This document shows, in pieces, positions 52,516 through 61,536 of a DNA stretch of 62,950 bases (the first letter of the stretch is position 1; every line of letters begins with the position of its first letter). Source of the stretch: Candidatus Izimoplasma sp. HR2 (GTDB lineage: Bacteria; Bacillota_I; Bacilli_A; Izemoplasmatales; Izemoplasmataceae). The stretch is taken from contig JRFF01000010.1 of assembly GCA_000753575.1 (NCBI GenBank), forward strand, positions 1 to 62,950. Reading direction: 5' to 3'. Both the position numbers and the translations under genes were made by a program. The notes below the pieces were generated by a model, which had not been told where the DNA came from, ran no database searches, and saw only the letters and a program-made list of their open reading frames with translations.

Positions 52516-52539
52516 AAAGGTGCTCTTAAGCGCCTTTTT
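52516..52539 (+). terminator. Second, orphan terminator
   Basis: AAAGGTGCT pairs with AGCGCCTTT (one G-U) around CTTA and runs into five T. Only about 50 bases separate it from the previous terminator, with no gene between. Confidence 0.75.
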
Positions 52540-52627
52540 GTTTGATAATAACTAAATTATATTGCTAATTGAAAACAATTATTGAATGTACTATAATTAG
52601 AGTATAGAGATGATTGAAGGTGATTAG

Positions 52628-53818
52628 ATGATTGAACATATTTTTATTAAGAATTATAAAGCATTTAATCGAAATAATATTCCATTAAATAAGAATACTT
52701 TATTTATTGGTACAAACGCATCAGGTAAAACTACAATTCTAGAAGCACTAGACTTGTTCTTTAATGATGTTTTTCATTATGAGTATGTGAATGATACTGA
52801 TAAAGATGTAATTATTGAAATTCACTTAAATGATGAAAGATATCGAAAAGTATTTAAAAGTCCTGATTATCATCTAAGTTATGAAGACTGTATTGGTAAA
52901 ATGTTTGAGATAAACCATATTAAGTATTTATATGTTCCTTCAATAATTTACGCACCTAAATTATTAAATGATATTTTATCTATAAATTTAGCTGCGAAAA
53001 CATCAAATATTGAACAAACAAAAATATTTAAAGTATTTGATTATCTTGATGGAAAAGTTGGTAATGATCATTACGGACTATTTAAAATAGAAACAAGATA
53101 TGAAATTGATGTTAATAGTGATATAGATTTATCAAAACAAGAGTTTACTACAATAATATCTAATATTACTTATCCTACTTTAATACTCGGAATTGATAGT
53201 TTTGAAAATAACTTTAGTTTAGATGGACTTAAAAGAATTACTGAATATACTTATCAAACTATTATTACTTCAAAAGAAAAAGATGTAGTATCAAGATATG
53301 ATTATTCAGTTCAAGCGCTATATAAAGATGATATTACTAAAGAACTAGAAACAATAACTAGTGTTTTTAATGCTAAACATGAAAAGAAATTATTACTTGT
53401 TGAAGGTAAATATGATGTAGCTTGGTTTGAAAAAGCTTTAATCGAATTAGGAGAATTTAATAACTATAGAGTAATACCTTGTGGTGGAGTTGGAAATATC
53501 CAGTACGTAAAAGAACAATTAGAAAAAGAAGGTTTTGATACAGTAGTTATCACCGATGGTGATACTACTGAATATAATCCTCTTAGAAGAGATGTTATAG
53601 AGTTATACGCAGATGTGGATTATATTAATAGAAGATTTAATACTAATTTTAATTTAATTCCAACAAATAAAAGAACATTCTTTAAAAAGTTTAAAGTAAA
53701 AGATGATGTTGTTAAAAAAGTATTAAGTACATGGGCTAAAAAGAATTTAGATGAAAATTCAGATTTCGTCTTAGAAGTGAAATCAATATTAAACCTAAAG
53801 GAGGCTTATCATGAATGA
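52628..53818 (+). CDS. Compact OLD-like ATPase with TOPRIM domain
   Basis: The 396-residue protein has an SMC-type Walker A GTNASGKT at 28-35, a weak Walker B-like LILGIDSFEN near 197, and a C-terminal TOPRIM domain (LLLVEGKYD near 258, IPCGGVGNI, VVITDGD near 308-312). The order is that of OLD nucleases. Typical family members are much longer, however, and have a clear ABC signature, which I do not find. Stand-alone OLD proteins (class 1) can act in phage defence or DNA repair. TGA stop; AAGGTGATTAG site. Confidence 0.75.
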   Translation: MIEHIFIKNYKAFNRNNIPLNKNTLFIGTNASGKTTILEALDLFFNDVFHYEYVNDTDKDVIIEIHLNDERYRKVFKSPDYHLSYEDCIGKMFEINHIKYLYVPSIIYAPKLLNDILSINLAAKTSNIEQTKIFKVFDYLDGKVGNDHYGLFKIETRYEIDVNSDIDLSKQEFTTIISNITYPTLILGIDSFENNFSLDGLKRITEYTYQTIITSKEKDVVSRYDYSVQALYKDDITKELETITSVFNAKHEKKLLLVEGKYDVAWFEKALIELGEFNNYRVIPCGGVGNIQYVKEQLEKEGFDTVVITDGDTTEYNPLRRDVIELYADVDYINRRFNTNFNLIPTNKRTFFKKFKVKDDVVKKVLSTWAKKNLDENSDFVLEVKSILNLKEAYHE

Positions 53819-53838
53819 GATGAGTAGTTGTACATAAT

Positions 53839-54327
53839 ATGAAATACTATGCTAAGTGTAATAACGTATTTAATACAAGCGACGTCAAAATTTATAATGA
53901 AGAAGGCATTCAAAGGTTTAAGGTAAGACATCGAATTTTAAAGACTATTACTGGATTAAAAATTTATGATGCTGACAATAAATTTTTATTCAATGTAAAC
54001 TATAACCCTTTAAAATTTAAGAATCATTTTGTTTTAAGAAATAAAGAAAAAGAACCAATTGTTAAAATAAGTCTAGGCTTAAAACAGCTACATAAGATTG
54101 AATATAAGAATAAGAAGTATATGTGTAAAGCAAGCTTCTTAAAGATTAATTATCGCCTTTATGATGTGGATAAAGAAATAGCGCAAGTAAAGGTTAAAAA
54201 GATAGAGAAACAAAGACAATATGAAATCATCTTAAAAGAAAATGTAGATGAAATATTTGCAATGTGTTTATTCATAGTTGCACAAACTATGAGAGATAGA
54301 GTATGGTTTATTTATGGTATTAAATAA
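53839..54327 (+). CDS. LURP-one-related/tubby-like beta-barrel protein (1)
   Basis: The 162-residue protein shows the LURP-one pattern of alternating short strands (YYAKCNNVF, VKIYNEEG, FKVRHRIL, GLKIYDADNKFLF) and a C-terminal hydrophobic helix near 140-156. Tubby-like barrels in bacteria include phospholipid scramblase relatives; function here unknown. It shares architecture and about the same length with the next gene, so they look like a tandem duplication. Confidence 0.7.
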   Translation: MKYYAKCNNVFNTSDVKIYNEEGIQRFKVRHRILKTITGLKIYDADNKFLFNVNYNPLKFKNHFVLRNKEKEPIVKISLGLKQLHKIEYKNKKYMCKASFLKINYRLYDVDKEIAQVKVKKIEKQRQYEIILKENVDEIFAMCLFIVAQTMRDRVWFIYGIK

Positions 54328-54343
54328 AAATTAGGAGGGTATT

Positions 54344-54838
54344 ATGAAGTATTACGTTAAACAGAAAGTATTTTCATTAAAAGATAAGTTTTTCATTAAG
54401 GATTATGATCAAAATGATATTTACCAAGTTGAAGGGAAATTCATGTCGATATCTAATAAGATGCAGTTATTAGATATGCATGGTGAAGAAGTATTAAGTA
54501 CTAAGAAAAAGTTATTTAAAGTATTCCCTTTATATGAAGTATTTACACCTGGTGGAGATATGATAGCTAGTATACAAAAGAAATTTAGTTTTAAACCTAA
54601 ATTTGAAGTTGAAATGAAAGGTTTAGAATTAGAAGTAAGAGGATCTTTATTTGCTCATTCATTTGGAATTTATAATGAGGATACTGTTATTGCTTCTATA
54701 GAGAAAAAAGTGTTTTCTTTTGGAGATTCATATGAGATTGATGTTGAAGATGAAACTAACCTTGAATTACTATTATTTATAGTGATAATCATTGATCAAG
54801 TAATTCATGAATCACAAAAGAAAAGCCACAATTTCTAA
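54344..54838 (+). CDS. LURP-one-related/tubby-like beta-barrel protein (2)
   Basis: The 164-residue partner starts MKYYVKQKVFSLKDKFFIKD and keeps the same strand pattern (QLLDMHGEEVLSTKKKLF, YEVFTPGGDMIASIQKKF) and terminal hydrophobic helix. AGGAGGG precedes the ATG. Its stop overlaps the methyltransferase start (TAATG), so the three genes from 53839 form one unit. Confidence 0.75.
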   Translation: MKYYVKQKVFSLKDKFFIKDYDQNDIYQVEGKFMSISNKMQLLDMHGEEVLSTKKKLFKVFPLYEVFTPGGDMIASIQKKFSFKPKFEVEMKGLELEVRGSLFAHSFGIYNEDTVIASIEKKVFSFGDSYEIDVEDETNLELLLFIVIIIDQVIHESQKKSHNF

Positions 54839-55479
54839 TGTCTAAATGTATAATCTGCAATAGTGAAACGAACAGCTTAATAGATTCACAAATTAGAGTT
54901 ACACATTCACATTGTGATAATTGTGGATTTATCTACAAAGATAAAGAATTTCATTTGAGTTTAGATATAGAATATGAAAACTATAAAATGCATAATAACT
55001 CATTTGAAAGTGAAGGTTATGTTCAAATATTTGTTAATCTATTAAATGATTATATAAAACCTTTAAACATAAATGGAAAAATACTAGAGTTTGGGAGTGG
55101 TCCTGGACCAGTTTTAAAAGAGTTATTACTTAGAGAAGGATATGATGTATTTGACTTTGATCCTTTCTTTAATAAGAATATGGATTATTTAAAACATAAG
55201 TACCAATTAATAACTTCAACAGAAGTTGTTGAACACTTTGTTGAGCCGTTAAAAGAGTTTGAACATCTTTCAGGTTTATTAGCAAAAGATGGATATCTTT
55301 TACTAATGACTAGATTAAGAACAATGGATACTAATGAGTTTCTTAATTGGTGGTATAGACGTGATTTAACACATATTTCTTTTTATACTTTAAAAACATT
55401 TGAAGAAATTGGTAAGAAGTATGGGCTAAAAATAGTTAAGACAAACAATGTTAATATAATTATCTTTCAAAAAATATAA
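54838..55479 (+). CDS. SAM-dependent methyltransferase with N-terminal zinc ribbon
   Basis: The 213-residue protein opens with a zinc ribbon (CIICNSET at 4-11 and CDNCGF at 27-32). A class I methyltransferase domain follows: LEFGSGPGPVLKELL, DFDPFF and TSTEVVEHF, followed by LLAKDGYLLLMT. This is the Methyltransf_23 type; the substrate may be a small molecule, lipid or sugar. The DLTHISFYTLKTFEEI motif is typical of the family. Confidence 0.85.
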   Translation: MSKCIICNSETNSLIDSQIRVTHSHCDNCGFIYKDKEFHLSLDIEYENYKMHNNSFESEGYVQIFVNLLNDYIKPLNINGKILEFGSGPGPVLKELLLREGYDVFDFDPFFNKNMDYLKHKYQLITSTEVVEHFVEPLKEFEHLSGLLAKDGYLLLMTRLRTMDTNEFLNWWYRRDLTHISFYTLKTFEEIGKKYGLKIVKTNNVNIIIFQKI

Positions 55480-55515
55480 ATATGAGAAATCACAATGATT
55501 TCTCATATTTTTTGT
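55479..55515 (+). terminator. Terminator of the methyltransferase unit
   Basis: AATATGAGAAATCA pairs with TGATTTCTCATATT around CAA, followed by T. Confidence 0.88.
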
Positions 55516-55537
55516 TATAATTAGTTATGGTGATAAT

Positions 55538-57889
55538 ATGTACAATATTAAGATGACAGCTAGGGATATTGTTAAGTTTATTCATAGCGGTGGAGATCTT
55601 ACAAGTGAATACCAGTCTAATAAGAGAGCTTTAGAAGGAACAGAAGCTCATAAGTACCTTCAAGATAAATACAAAACGACTGATAAAAAAGAGGTTTCTG
55701 TTGAAACTCTTTTTGAATATGGAGATTATTCATTTTATATTACTGGAAGAATGGATGGTTTAATCACTGAAGGTAATAAATTAATTATTGAAGAAATTAA
55801 AAGTACTAAGGTTGATTTATCAAATTTAGAAATAGATTCAAGACCTGAACATTTAATGCAGGCAAAAATGTATGCGTATATGTATTTAGTTAATAATGAT
55901 TTAAAATCAATAAATGTAAGATTAACTTATATTTATGTAGATGATTATAAAACTAAATCATTTAATAAGAGATATAATAAGTCACAATTAACTAAGTTTT
56001 TTAAAGATACTATTATTGAATATACTAAGTGGCTAGAGATATATAGGAAACATCAAGATGAAAAAATATTGTCTATTGAAGGGCTTAACTTCCCGTTTGA
56101 CGAGTATAGAGAAGGACAATATAAGTTTATGGGAGCAATTTATCAAACGCTTATAAACAAGGATATTTTGTATTCTATAGCTCCAACTGGGATAGGTAAG
56201 ACTGTAGCTAGTCTATACTCAGCTTTAAAGACAATTAAAAATGAGAAAGAAAAAGTGTTTTATTTAACTGCGAAAAACGCAGGTAAAAAAATAGTTGTTG
56301 ATACAGTGAATTTATTAAAAGAAAATGGACTTGTATGTAAAACAACCGTTATTAATTCGAAAGAAGCAATGTGTTTAATGGATACAGTAGATTGTGATCC
56401 TGATATCTGTCCTTATGCTAAAGGATTCTTTGATAGGTTACGTCCTGCGATAAATGATATCTTTGTTCATGATGATGTATATGATATGAAGTTAATAAAA
56501 GATTATGGAAAATATCATAATATCTGTCCTCATGAATTTAGTTTATCTATATCAAATTATTCAGATGTTATTATCTGTGATTACAACTACGCCTTTGATC
56601 CAAGAACTCATTTAATTAGATATTTTGAAGAAGAATATTATACTCCTAAGTTACTTGTAGATGAGGCGCATAACTTAGTTGACCGCTCTAGAAATATGTA
56701 TAGTTCTTCTCTTAGAAAAGAGACTTTGATTAACTTAAAGAAGGCAACTATAAAAATTAAGCCAAGCATTCGAGCTCAGATTACAAAACTCGTTAAATAT
56801 ATTGATGAATTTGTTGAACATAATGAGATAATAAAATCTGGATTTTATTATCAAGATGATCTTGATTTTGAACTTGTAACTTTAGTTGAAAGAGTTGTGA
56901 ATAAGGTTGATCAAATTTTAACTGAAAATAAAAAGTTTAAGAATAGAAAAATTATATTAGATTGTTATTTTGAGTTACTTCAATTTGTGAGGATTACTGA
57001 TTATTATGATAGTGATTATAAGTATGTTGTTGAAGTGAAAGATGATGATATTGTAGTTACTCAGACTTGTCTAGACGCCTCTAAACATATTTTAGAAGTG
57101 ATTGAAAGAAGAGTAAGTGGAACGATATTTTTTAGTGCTACGCTATTCCCTGTAGATTACTATGTTAAGTTAATTACTACTGGAGTTGGTAAGAGTGTTA
57201 AAATACCTTCACCGTTTAAACAATCTAATTTAGGTTTATTTGTTGATGATTCTACAAGTACTAGATATCGAGATCGTGATAGAAGCATAATGAACATTAT
57301 AGATTCTATCTACGCCCTTGCTGAGACTAAGGTAGGTAACTATATAGTATTCTTCCCTTCATATATTTATATGAATAAAGTATTAGAAGAATTCAATGAA
57401 GAAGATTATGATATCTTAATACAAAAGCCAGGTATGTCTTTTGTGAACAGAACAAAAATGTTAAATGACTTTAGTAAAGTAGGGACAAGAAGTAAGGTTG
57501 CATTCTTTGTTCTTGGAGGTAGTTTTGCTGAAGGTATTGATTATATAGGTGATATGTTAAGTGGAGTATTAATTATTGGAGTGGCAATGCCGCAGTATAA
57601 TAAATACAATGAACTTCTTAGAAGTCACTTTGATGAAGAGTTTGGAGAAGGATTTGACTACGCTTATACATATCCAGGAATGAATAAAGTTATTCAAGCT
57701 GTAGGGAGAGTTATAAGAACAAAAAATGATATTGGAGTAGCAATTCTATTTGATGATAGATATTCTCATATTAAATATAAATCACTATTTCCAATTAACT
57801 GGAATCACAATAAAAAAATAGGTAAAGGACAATATTTACAGTCGTACTTAGAACAGTTTTGGATAAATAAAAAGAAGTTAAATACATAA
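55538..57889 (+). CDS. XPD/DinG-family helicase fused to a Cas4-like nuclease domain
   Basis: The 783-residue protein starts with a PD-(D/E)xK nuclease domain (GRMDGLIT near 70-77, then IIEEIKST near 84-91 and HLMQAKMYAYMY). A superfamily 2 helicase follows: APTGIGKT Walker A near 213, an Fe-S cluster region with C's in MCLMDTVDCDPDICPYAKG and NICPHE, the VDEAHN box and a C-terminal QAVGRVIRT motif VI. Such fusions belong to a bacterial Rad3/XPD group thought to repair DNA. A single gene with its own extended -10 promoter (TGTTATAAT, 55513-55521). Confidence 0.88.
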   Translation: MYNIKMTARDIVKFIHSGGDLTSEYQSNKRALEGTEAHKYLQDKYKTTDKKEVSVETLFEYGDYSFYITGRMDGLITEGNKLIIEEIKSTKVDLSNLEIDSRPEHLMQAKMYAYMYLVNNDLKSINVRLTYIYVDDYKTKSFNKRYNKSQLTKFFKDTIIEYTKWLEIYRKHQDEKILSIEGLNFPFDEYREGQYKFMGAIYQTLINKDILYSIAPTGIGKTVASLYSALKTIKNEKEKVFYLTAKNAGKKIVVDTVNLLKENGLVCKTTVINSKEAMCLMDTVDCDPDICPYAKGFFDRLRPAINDIFVHDDVYDMKLIKDYGKYHNICPHEFSLSISNYSDVIICDYNYAFDPRTHLIRYFEEEYYTPKLLVDEAHNLVDRSRNMYSSSLRKETLINLKKATIKIKPSIRAQITKLVKYIDEFVEHNEIIKSGFYYQDDLDFELVTLVERVVNKVDQILTENKKFKNRKIILDCYFELLQFVRITDYYDSDYKYVVEVKDDDIVVTQTCLDASKHILEVIERRVSGTIFFSATLFPVDYYVKLITTGVGKSVKIPSPFKQSNLGLFVDDSTSTRYRDRDRSIMNIIDSIYALAETKVGNYIVFFPSYIYMNKVLEEFNEEDYDILIQKPGMSFVNRTKMLNDFSKVGTRSKVAFFVLGGSFAEGIDYIGDMLSGVLIIGVAMPQYNKYNELLRSHFDEEFGEGFDYAYTYPGMNKVIQAVGRVIRTKNDIGVAILFDDRYSHIKYKSLFPINWNHNKKIGKGQYLQSYLEQFWINKKKLNT

Positions 57890-57906
57890 TTGACCAGCGT
57901 TATTAT

Positions 57907-57935
57907 TTATAACAAATATGACATATTTGTTATAA
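57907..57935. promoter_or_regulatory. 29-bp perfect palindrome upstream of the APH-type gene
   Basis: TTATAACAAATATG-A-CATATTTGTTATAA is a perfect 14+1+14 inverted repeat. TATAAT at 57943-57948 lies eight bases downstream with a TGACAT at 57919-57924 as possible -35 inside the palindrome. An operator is more likely than a terminator, since no T run follows. Confidence 0.5.
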
Positions 57936-57989
57936 TAACTCATATAATAGATAGGCATATTATGGTAAAATAAAGAAGAGGTGATTTAA

Positions 57990-58988
57990 TTGGAAGTAAT
58001 TATTAAAGAAGCACTGACAGATAGTGTTGTTGAAGAAGCGATTAGATTATTTGCTATTGATAAAAATCAATTTAAATCACTTGGTGGATTTGAAAATTTT
58101 GTATTCGAATATGATAAAGAAAATGTAACTTATGTATTAAGGTTTGTTCATAGTTCACATAGAGATTTTAATCAGGTTGAAGCTGAAATTGAGTTGATTA
58201 ATTATCTATATAATAATAAAGGAAATGTTTCTCAAGTAGTTTTATCAACTGGAGGAAATACTTTAGAAAAGATTTTAGGAATTAACGATGATTATTTCAC
58301 TGTTGCTTCATTTGTTAAAGCACCAGGAACTTTTGTTGATAGAAGTAATATTAATGATGAGTTTAACTATAATTTTGGTAAAGCTGTAGGACATATGCAT
58401 GAGTTAACTAAAAGGTTTAAACCGGTTAATAAAAGAATTCACTGGTACGAAGAAAACTTAATAACTCATTTGGGACAAAAACATTTACGCGAAGATGATC
58501 AGTTTATACTTAATAAGTTAGATAAACTAGTTACTAAGATCAAGAGTTTAAAAATAGATAATGAAAGTTATGGATTAATTCATACTGATCTGCATTTTGG
58601 AAACATGTTTTATAATGGGAGTACTTTAACTTTCTTTGACTTTGATGATAGTGCTTATAAACACTATATAAGCGATATAGCAATAATAATATTTTATCAA
58701 TGGGGATTTACTAATTTATCTAATGAAGAAATTGAAGATGAAACACATCAATTCTTAAAACATTTCTGTGAAGGCTATTTAGAAGAGACTAAACTAGACT
58801 ATGAATGGTTTGATCATATTAATGATTTTCTTAAATTAAGAGAAATTATTATGTTTATTGTTTTACATGCAGCAGGAGAATCAAAAATAACAACTCCTTT
58901 TGCACAAAAGTATTTTAATAAATTTAGAGATAGAATTAAAAATGATATACCCTTCTTTAATTATGAAAGAGCAATAGGTAAAAGATAA
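57990..58988 (+). CDS. Aminoglycoside-phosphotransferase family kinase
   Basis: The 332-residue protein has the APH/choline-kinase-type fold: FENFVFEY near the start, the catalytic loop HTDLHFGNMF near 197-206 and the metal-binding FFDFDDS near 213. It starts with TTG after GAGGTGA. The family contains antibiotic, choline, homoserine and sugar kinases; there is nothing here to choose between them. It overlaps the next gene by one base. Confidence 0.82.
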   Translation: MEVIIKEALTDSVVEEAIRLFAIDKNQFKSLGGFENFVFEYDKENVTYVLRFVHSSHRDFNQVEAEIELINYLYNNKGNVSQVVLSTGGNTLEKILGINDDYFTVASFVKAPGTFVDRSNINDEFNYNFGKAVGHMHELTKRFKPVNKRIHWYEENLITHLGQKHLREDDQFILNKLDKLVTKIKSLKIDNESYGLIHTDLHFGNMFYNGSTLTFFDFDDSAYKHYISDIAIIIFYQWGFTNLSNEEIEDETHQFLKHFCEGYLEETKLDYEWFDHINDFLKLREIIMFIVLHAAGESKITTPFAQKYFNKFRDRIKNDIPFFNYERAIGKR

Positions 58989-59863
58989 TGGAATTTATAT
59001 TCGCAAAAAAACTAGTTCAAACAGTTAAATCAGATTATCCATGGTTTGGAGTAGATTATAATATGAATATATACCGTGGATGTAATCATGGATGTATTTA
59101 TTGTGACTCAAGAAGTTCTTGTTACCAAGTACACGATTTTGATACTGTTAAAGCTAAACAAGACGCTCCTATTAAGGTTGAAAATGAACTTAGGAATAAA
59201 CGTAAGAATGGCGTTATTGGGCTAGGAGCTATGAGTGATCCGTATAATTATTATGAAAAAAAATTAAAGTATACAAAAGATGTATTAAAATCAATTAATA
59301 AAAACCAATTTGGAGTATTTATTATTACTAAAAGTGATTTAGTAATAAGAGATATAGATATCTTTAAAAGTATATCAAATCATAGTGTATGTAATGTAGC
59401 ATTAACTATAACTACATATGATGAAGAATTAAAAAAAGAGATTGAGCCTTATTCTCCGAGTTCTAGTGATAGGTTTAATGCTATAAAGGAATTAAGTGAT
59501 AACGGAATATACACAGGAATTTTAATGATGCCAATTTTACCTTTCATCAATGATTCAATTGAAAATATTGAAAATATTGTTAAAAGAGCAAGTGAAGTTG
59601 GAGCTAACTATATATATCCATACTTTGGAGTAACTTTAAGAGATAATCAAAAAGATTATTATTTTATGAATATTAGTTCGAAGTTAGTGAAAAAGTATAA
59701 AACAGTATATAAGGATTCTTATATGTGTTCATCATTAAATAGTAAAGATCTTAAAAAGCATTTTGAAATGTTATGTAATAAGTATGGGATATTATATAAA
59801 ATGGATGATATTATTAATGAATCTAAAGAGTTTATTAAGAATAAACAAATTTCATTATTTTAG
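58988..59863 (+). CDS. Radical SAM protein of the spore-photoproduct-lyase-like (Rv2578c) type
   Basis: The 291-residue protein has the radical SAM cluster motif CNHGCIYC (Cys-x3-Cys-x2-Cys) near residue 32, preceded by NIYRGC, and GAMSDPYNYYE and ITKSD motifs typical of this group. These proteins share the fold of spore photoproduct lyase but their reaction is not known. It follows the kinase gene with a one-base overlap, so the two are coupled. Confidence 0.85.
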   Translation: MEFIFAKKLVQTVKSDYPWFGVDYNMNIYRGCNHGCIYCDSRSSCYQVHDFDTVKAKQDAPIKVENELRNKRKNGVIGLGAMSDPYNYYEKKLKYTKDVLKSINKNQFGVFIITKSDLVIRDIDIFKSISNHSVCNVALTITTYDEELKKEIEPYSPSSSDRFNAIKELSDNGIYTGILMMPILPFINDSIENIENIVKRASEVGANYIYPYFGVTLRDNQKDYYFMNISSKLVKKYKTVYKDSYMCSSLNSKDLKKHFEMLCNKYGILYKMDDIINESKEFIKNKQISLF

Positions 59864-59875
59864 AGGAGGTATCTT

Positions 59876-60793
59876 ATGAAAGTACATGCAACAAATGAGA
59901 AGTTACAAGCATTTTTAAAAGAGAACCCTGTTAACGGAATAACTATTGTTGATGATCCTTTTAGATGTACTTATTTAATTAGTGGTAGATATAATAAAAA
60001 GAATTATAATCAAAACCTAAAAGGAGTTATAATTCCTTATACTAGTCATAATGGTGTTGATATTGATGATCTAATAAGTGATAATTTAATGCTTTTTATT
60101 ACACCTACAAGAAGTAAGTATGTTGCGGAAAAGGCTATTGCTTTAATGTTTGCTTTACTTGGTAATGTAATTACTTATCATGAGTTATTAAAAGAAGGAA
60201 ACTGGTCTTCAAGAAATAGTGATTCAAGAATTCCTTGGGTTAGTGTAGAAGGGCTTAGTATTGGTTTATTTGGATATGGAAGAATAGGAAGAAAAATTCA
60301 TAATATGATAAAAGGATTTGATTGTGAATTTTATACAATAGAAAGAGAAAAAGAATATCCAAGTGATATTATTTTAGTTAAAAATTTAACAAATTTAGTT
60401 CAATGCAGTGATATTATAATTATTTCTTCACCATTAAATCAAACAACTGAAAGCTTGTTTGATAAACAATTATTATCAAGAATGAAAAATAAGTTTCTTA
60501 TTAACGTTGGTCGTGGTAAAATAATTGAAGAAGAAAGTTTATATGATGCTTTAAAGAATAATAAATTAAAAGGATACGCTTCTGATGTTTGGTATAACTA
60601 TCCTCAAGGAAAAGAAGTAATGCTTCCTTCAACTTATCCGATTCATAAATTTGATAATGTGGTTATGTCTAACCATTCTGGTGGATTTACTACAAAGACA
60701 AATGAAGAAGTAAATCAGGATATATTAAAAACTTTAAAGAAATTAAAAGAAGAAAATTTTGAAGATAAACTTAACTTAAAGAACTTACAATAG
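59876..60793 (+). CDS. D-2-hydroxyacid dehydrogenase family protein
   Basis: This is a 305-residue NAD-dependent dehydrogenase. The nucleotide-binding motif GLFGYGRIGRKI lies near 138. Catalytic Arg is expected in INVGRGKIIEE, the acid in SDVW and the His in SNHSGG. The N-terminal catalytic domain is short. Substrate unknown; glycerate or lactate-type acids are usual. AGAGGAGG precedes the ATG. Confidence 0.88.
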   Translation: MKVHATNEKLQAFLKENPVNGITIVDDPFRCTYLISGRYNKKNYNQNLKGVIIPYTSHNGVDIDDLISDNLMLFITPTRSKYVAEKAIALMFALLGNVITYHELLKEGNWSSRNSDSRIPWVSVEGLSIGLFGYGRIGRKIHNMIKGFDCEFYTIEREKEYPSDIILVKNLTNLVQCSDIIIISSPLNQTTESLFDKQLLSRMKNKFLINVGRGKIIEEESLYDALKNNKLKGYASDVWYNYPQGKEVMLPSTYPIHKFDNVVMSNHSGGFTTKTNEEVNQDILKTLKKLKEENFEDKLNLKNLQ

Positions 60794-60802
60794 GAGAGAC
60801 TT

Positions 60803-61477
60803 ATGAAAAAAATATTATTAATAGTATTAAGCTTAGCTTTAGTGGTTACACTAGCTGGGTGTAAAGAAGATGATGCACCTGAATTTGAATTTGATGTACC
60901 AGCTGAATATAATGTAAACCTACAAGAATTAGGATATTCAGAGTATATTAGCTTCTCTAATCCTACTATTACAATAACTGTAGTAGATATGGGAGAGATA
61001 GTTATACAGTTATTTCCAAGTGTTGCACCAAACACTGTGAATAGTTTTATTAATTATATTGATCTTGAAACTTATACAAACAATCAATTCCATAGAGTAG
61101 TTAATGGATTTATGATTCAAGGTGGATATGTGGATAATCCAAGTTGTTATATCGAAGGTGAAATGGGAAATAATGATTTTGAAAATGAACTTAGTCATAC
61201 ACCTGGAGTATTAAGTATGGCAAGAGTTGGTGGAGACTATGATTCTGGGAGTTCACAATTCTTTATTGTTCAACAAACATCAACATTTTTAGATTTAGAA
61301 TATGCTGGATTTGGAGGAGTAGTTAGTGGATTCCATATCATTGATTATATCGCTTCATTAAACAATCCTGAAGTAAACGAACTTTCTATTGTACCTGTTT
61401 ATATTGAGAGTATTACTATTGATTTAAATGGATATGTAGCAAGCGCACCAATATGTATAGATGAAGAAGCTGATTAA
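60803..61477 (+). CDS. Lipoprotein peptidyl-prolyl isomerase, cyclophilin type
   Basis: A signal peptide with lipobox (LAGC, Cys19) anchors this 224-residue protein on the outer face of the membrane. The cyclophilin domain shows the catalytic Arg in FHRVVNGFMIQGG, then PGVLSMARVG and GSSQFFIVQ. It would assist folding of exported proteins. It follows the dehydrogenase gene by nine bases and has its own terminator. Confidence 0.92.
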   Translation: MKKILLIVLSLALVVTLAGCKEDDAPEFEFDVPAEYNVNLQELGYSEYISFSNPTITITVVDMGEIVIQLFPSVAPNTVNSFINYIDLETYTNNQFHRVVNGFMIQGGYVDNPSCYIEGEMGNNDFENELSHTPGVLSMARVGGDYDSGSSQFFIVQQTSTFLDLEYAGFGGVVSGFHIIDYIASLNNPEVNELSIVPVYIESITIDLNGYVASAPICIDEEAD

Positions 61478-61487
61478 GCTTCTTTTT
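61464..61487 (+). terminator. Terminator of the cyclophilin gene
   Basis: AAGAAGCT pairs with AGCTTCTT around GATTA and continues TTT; it overlaps the stop codon. Confidence 0.8.
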
Positions 61488-61536
61488 ATTTTGTGCGAAG
61501 AAAAATACATGTTATAATGTCTTTAGGTGATTTAAT

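Noticed and set aside
57907-57935. Terminator for the helicase gene
   Set aside because: No T run follows on the plus strand, and the palindrome sits against a promoter; an operator is more likely.
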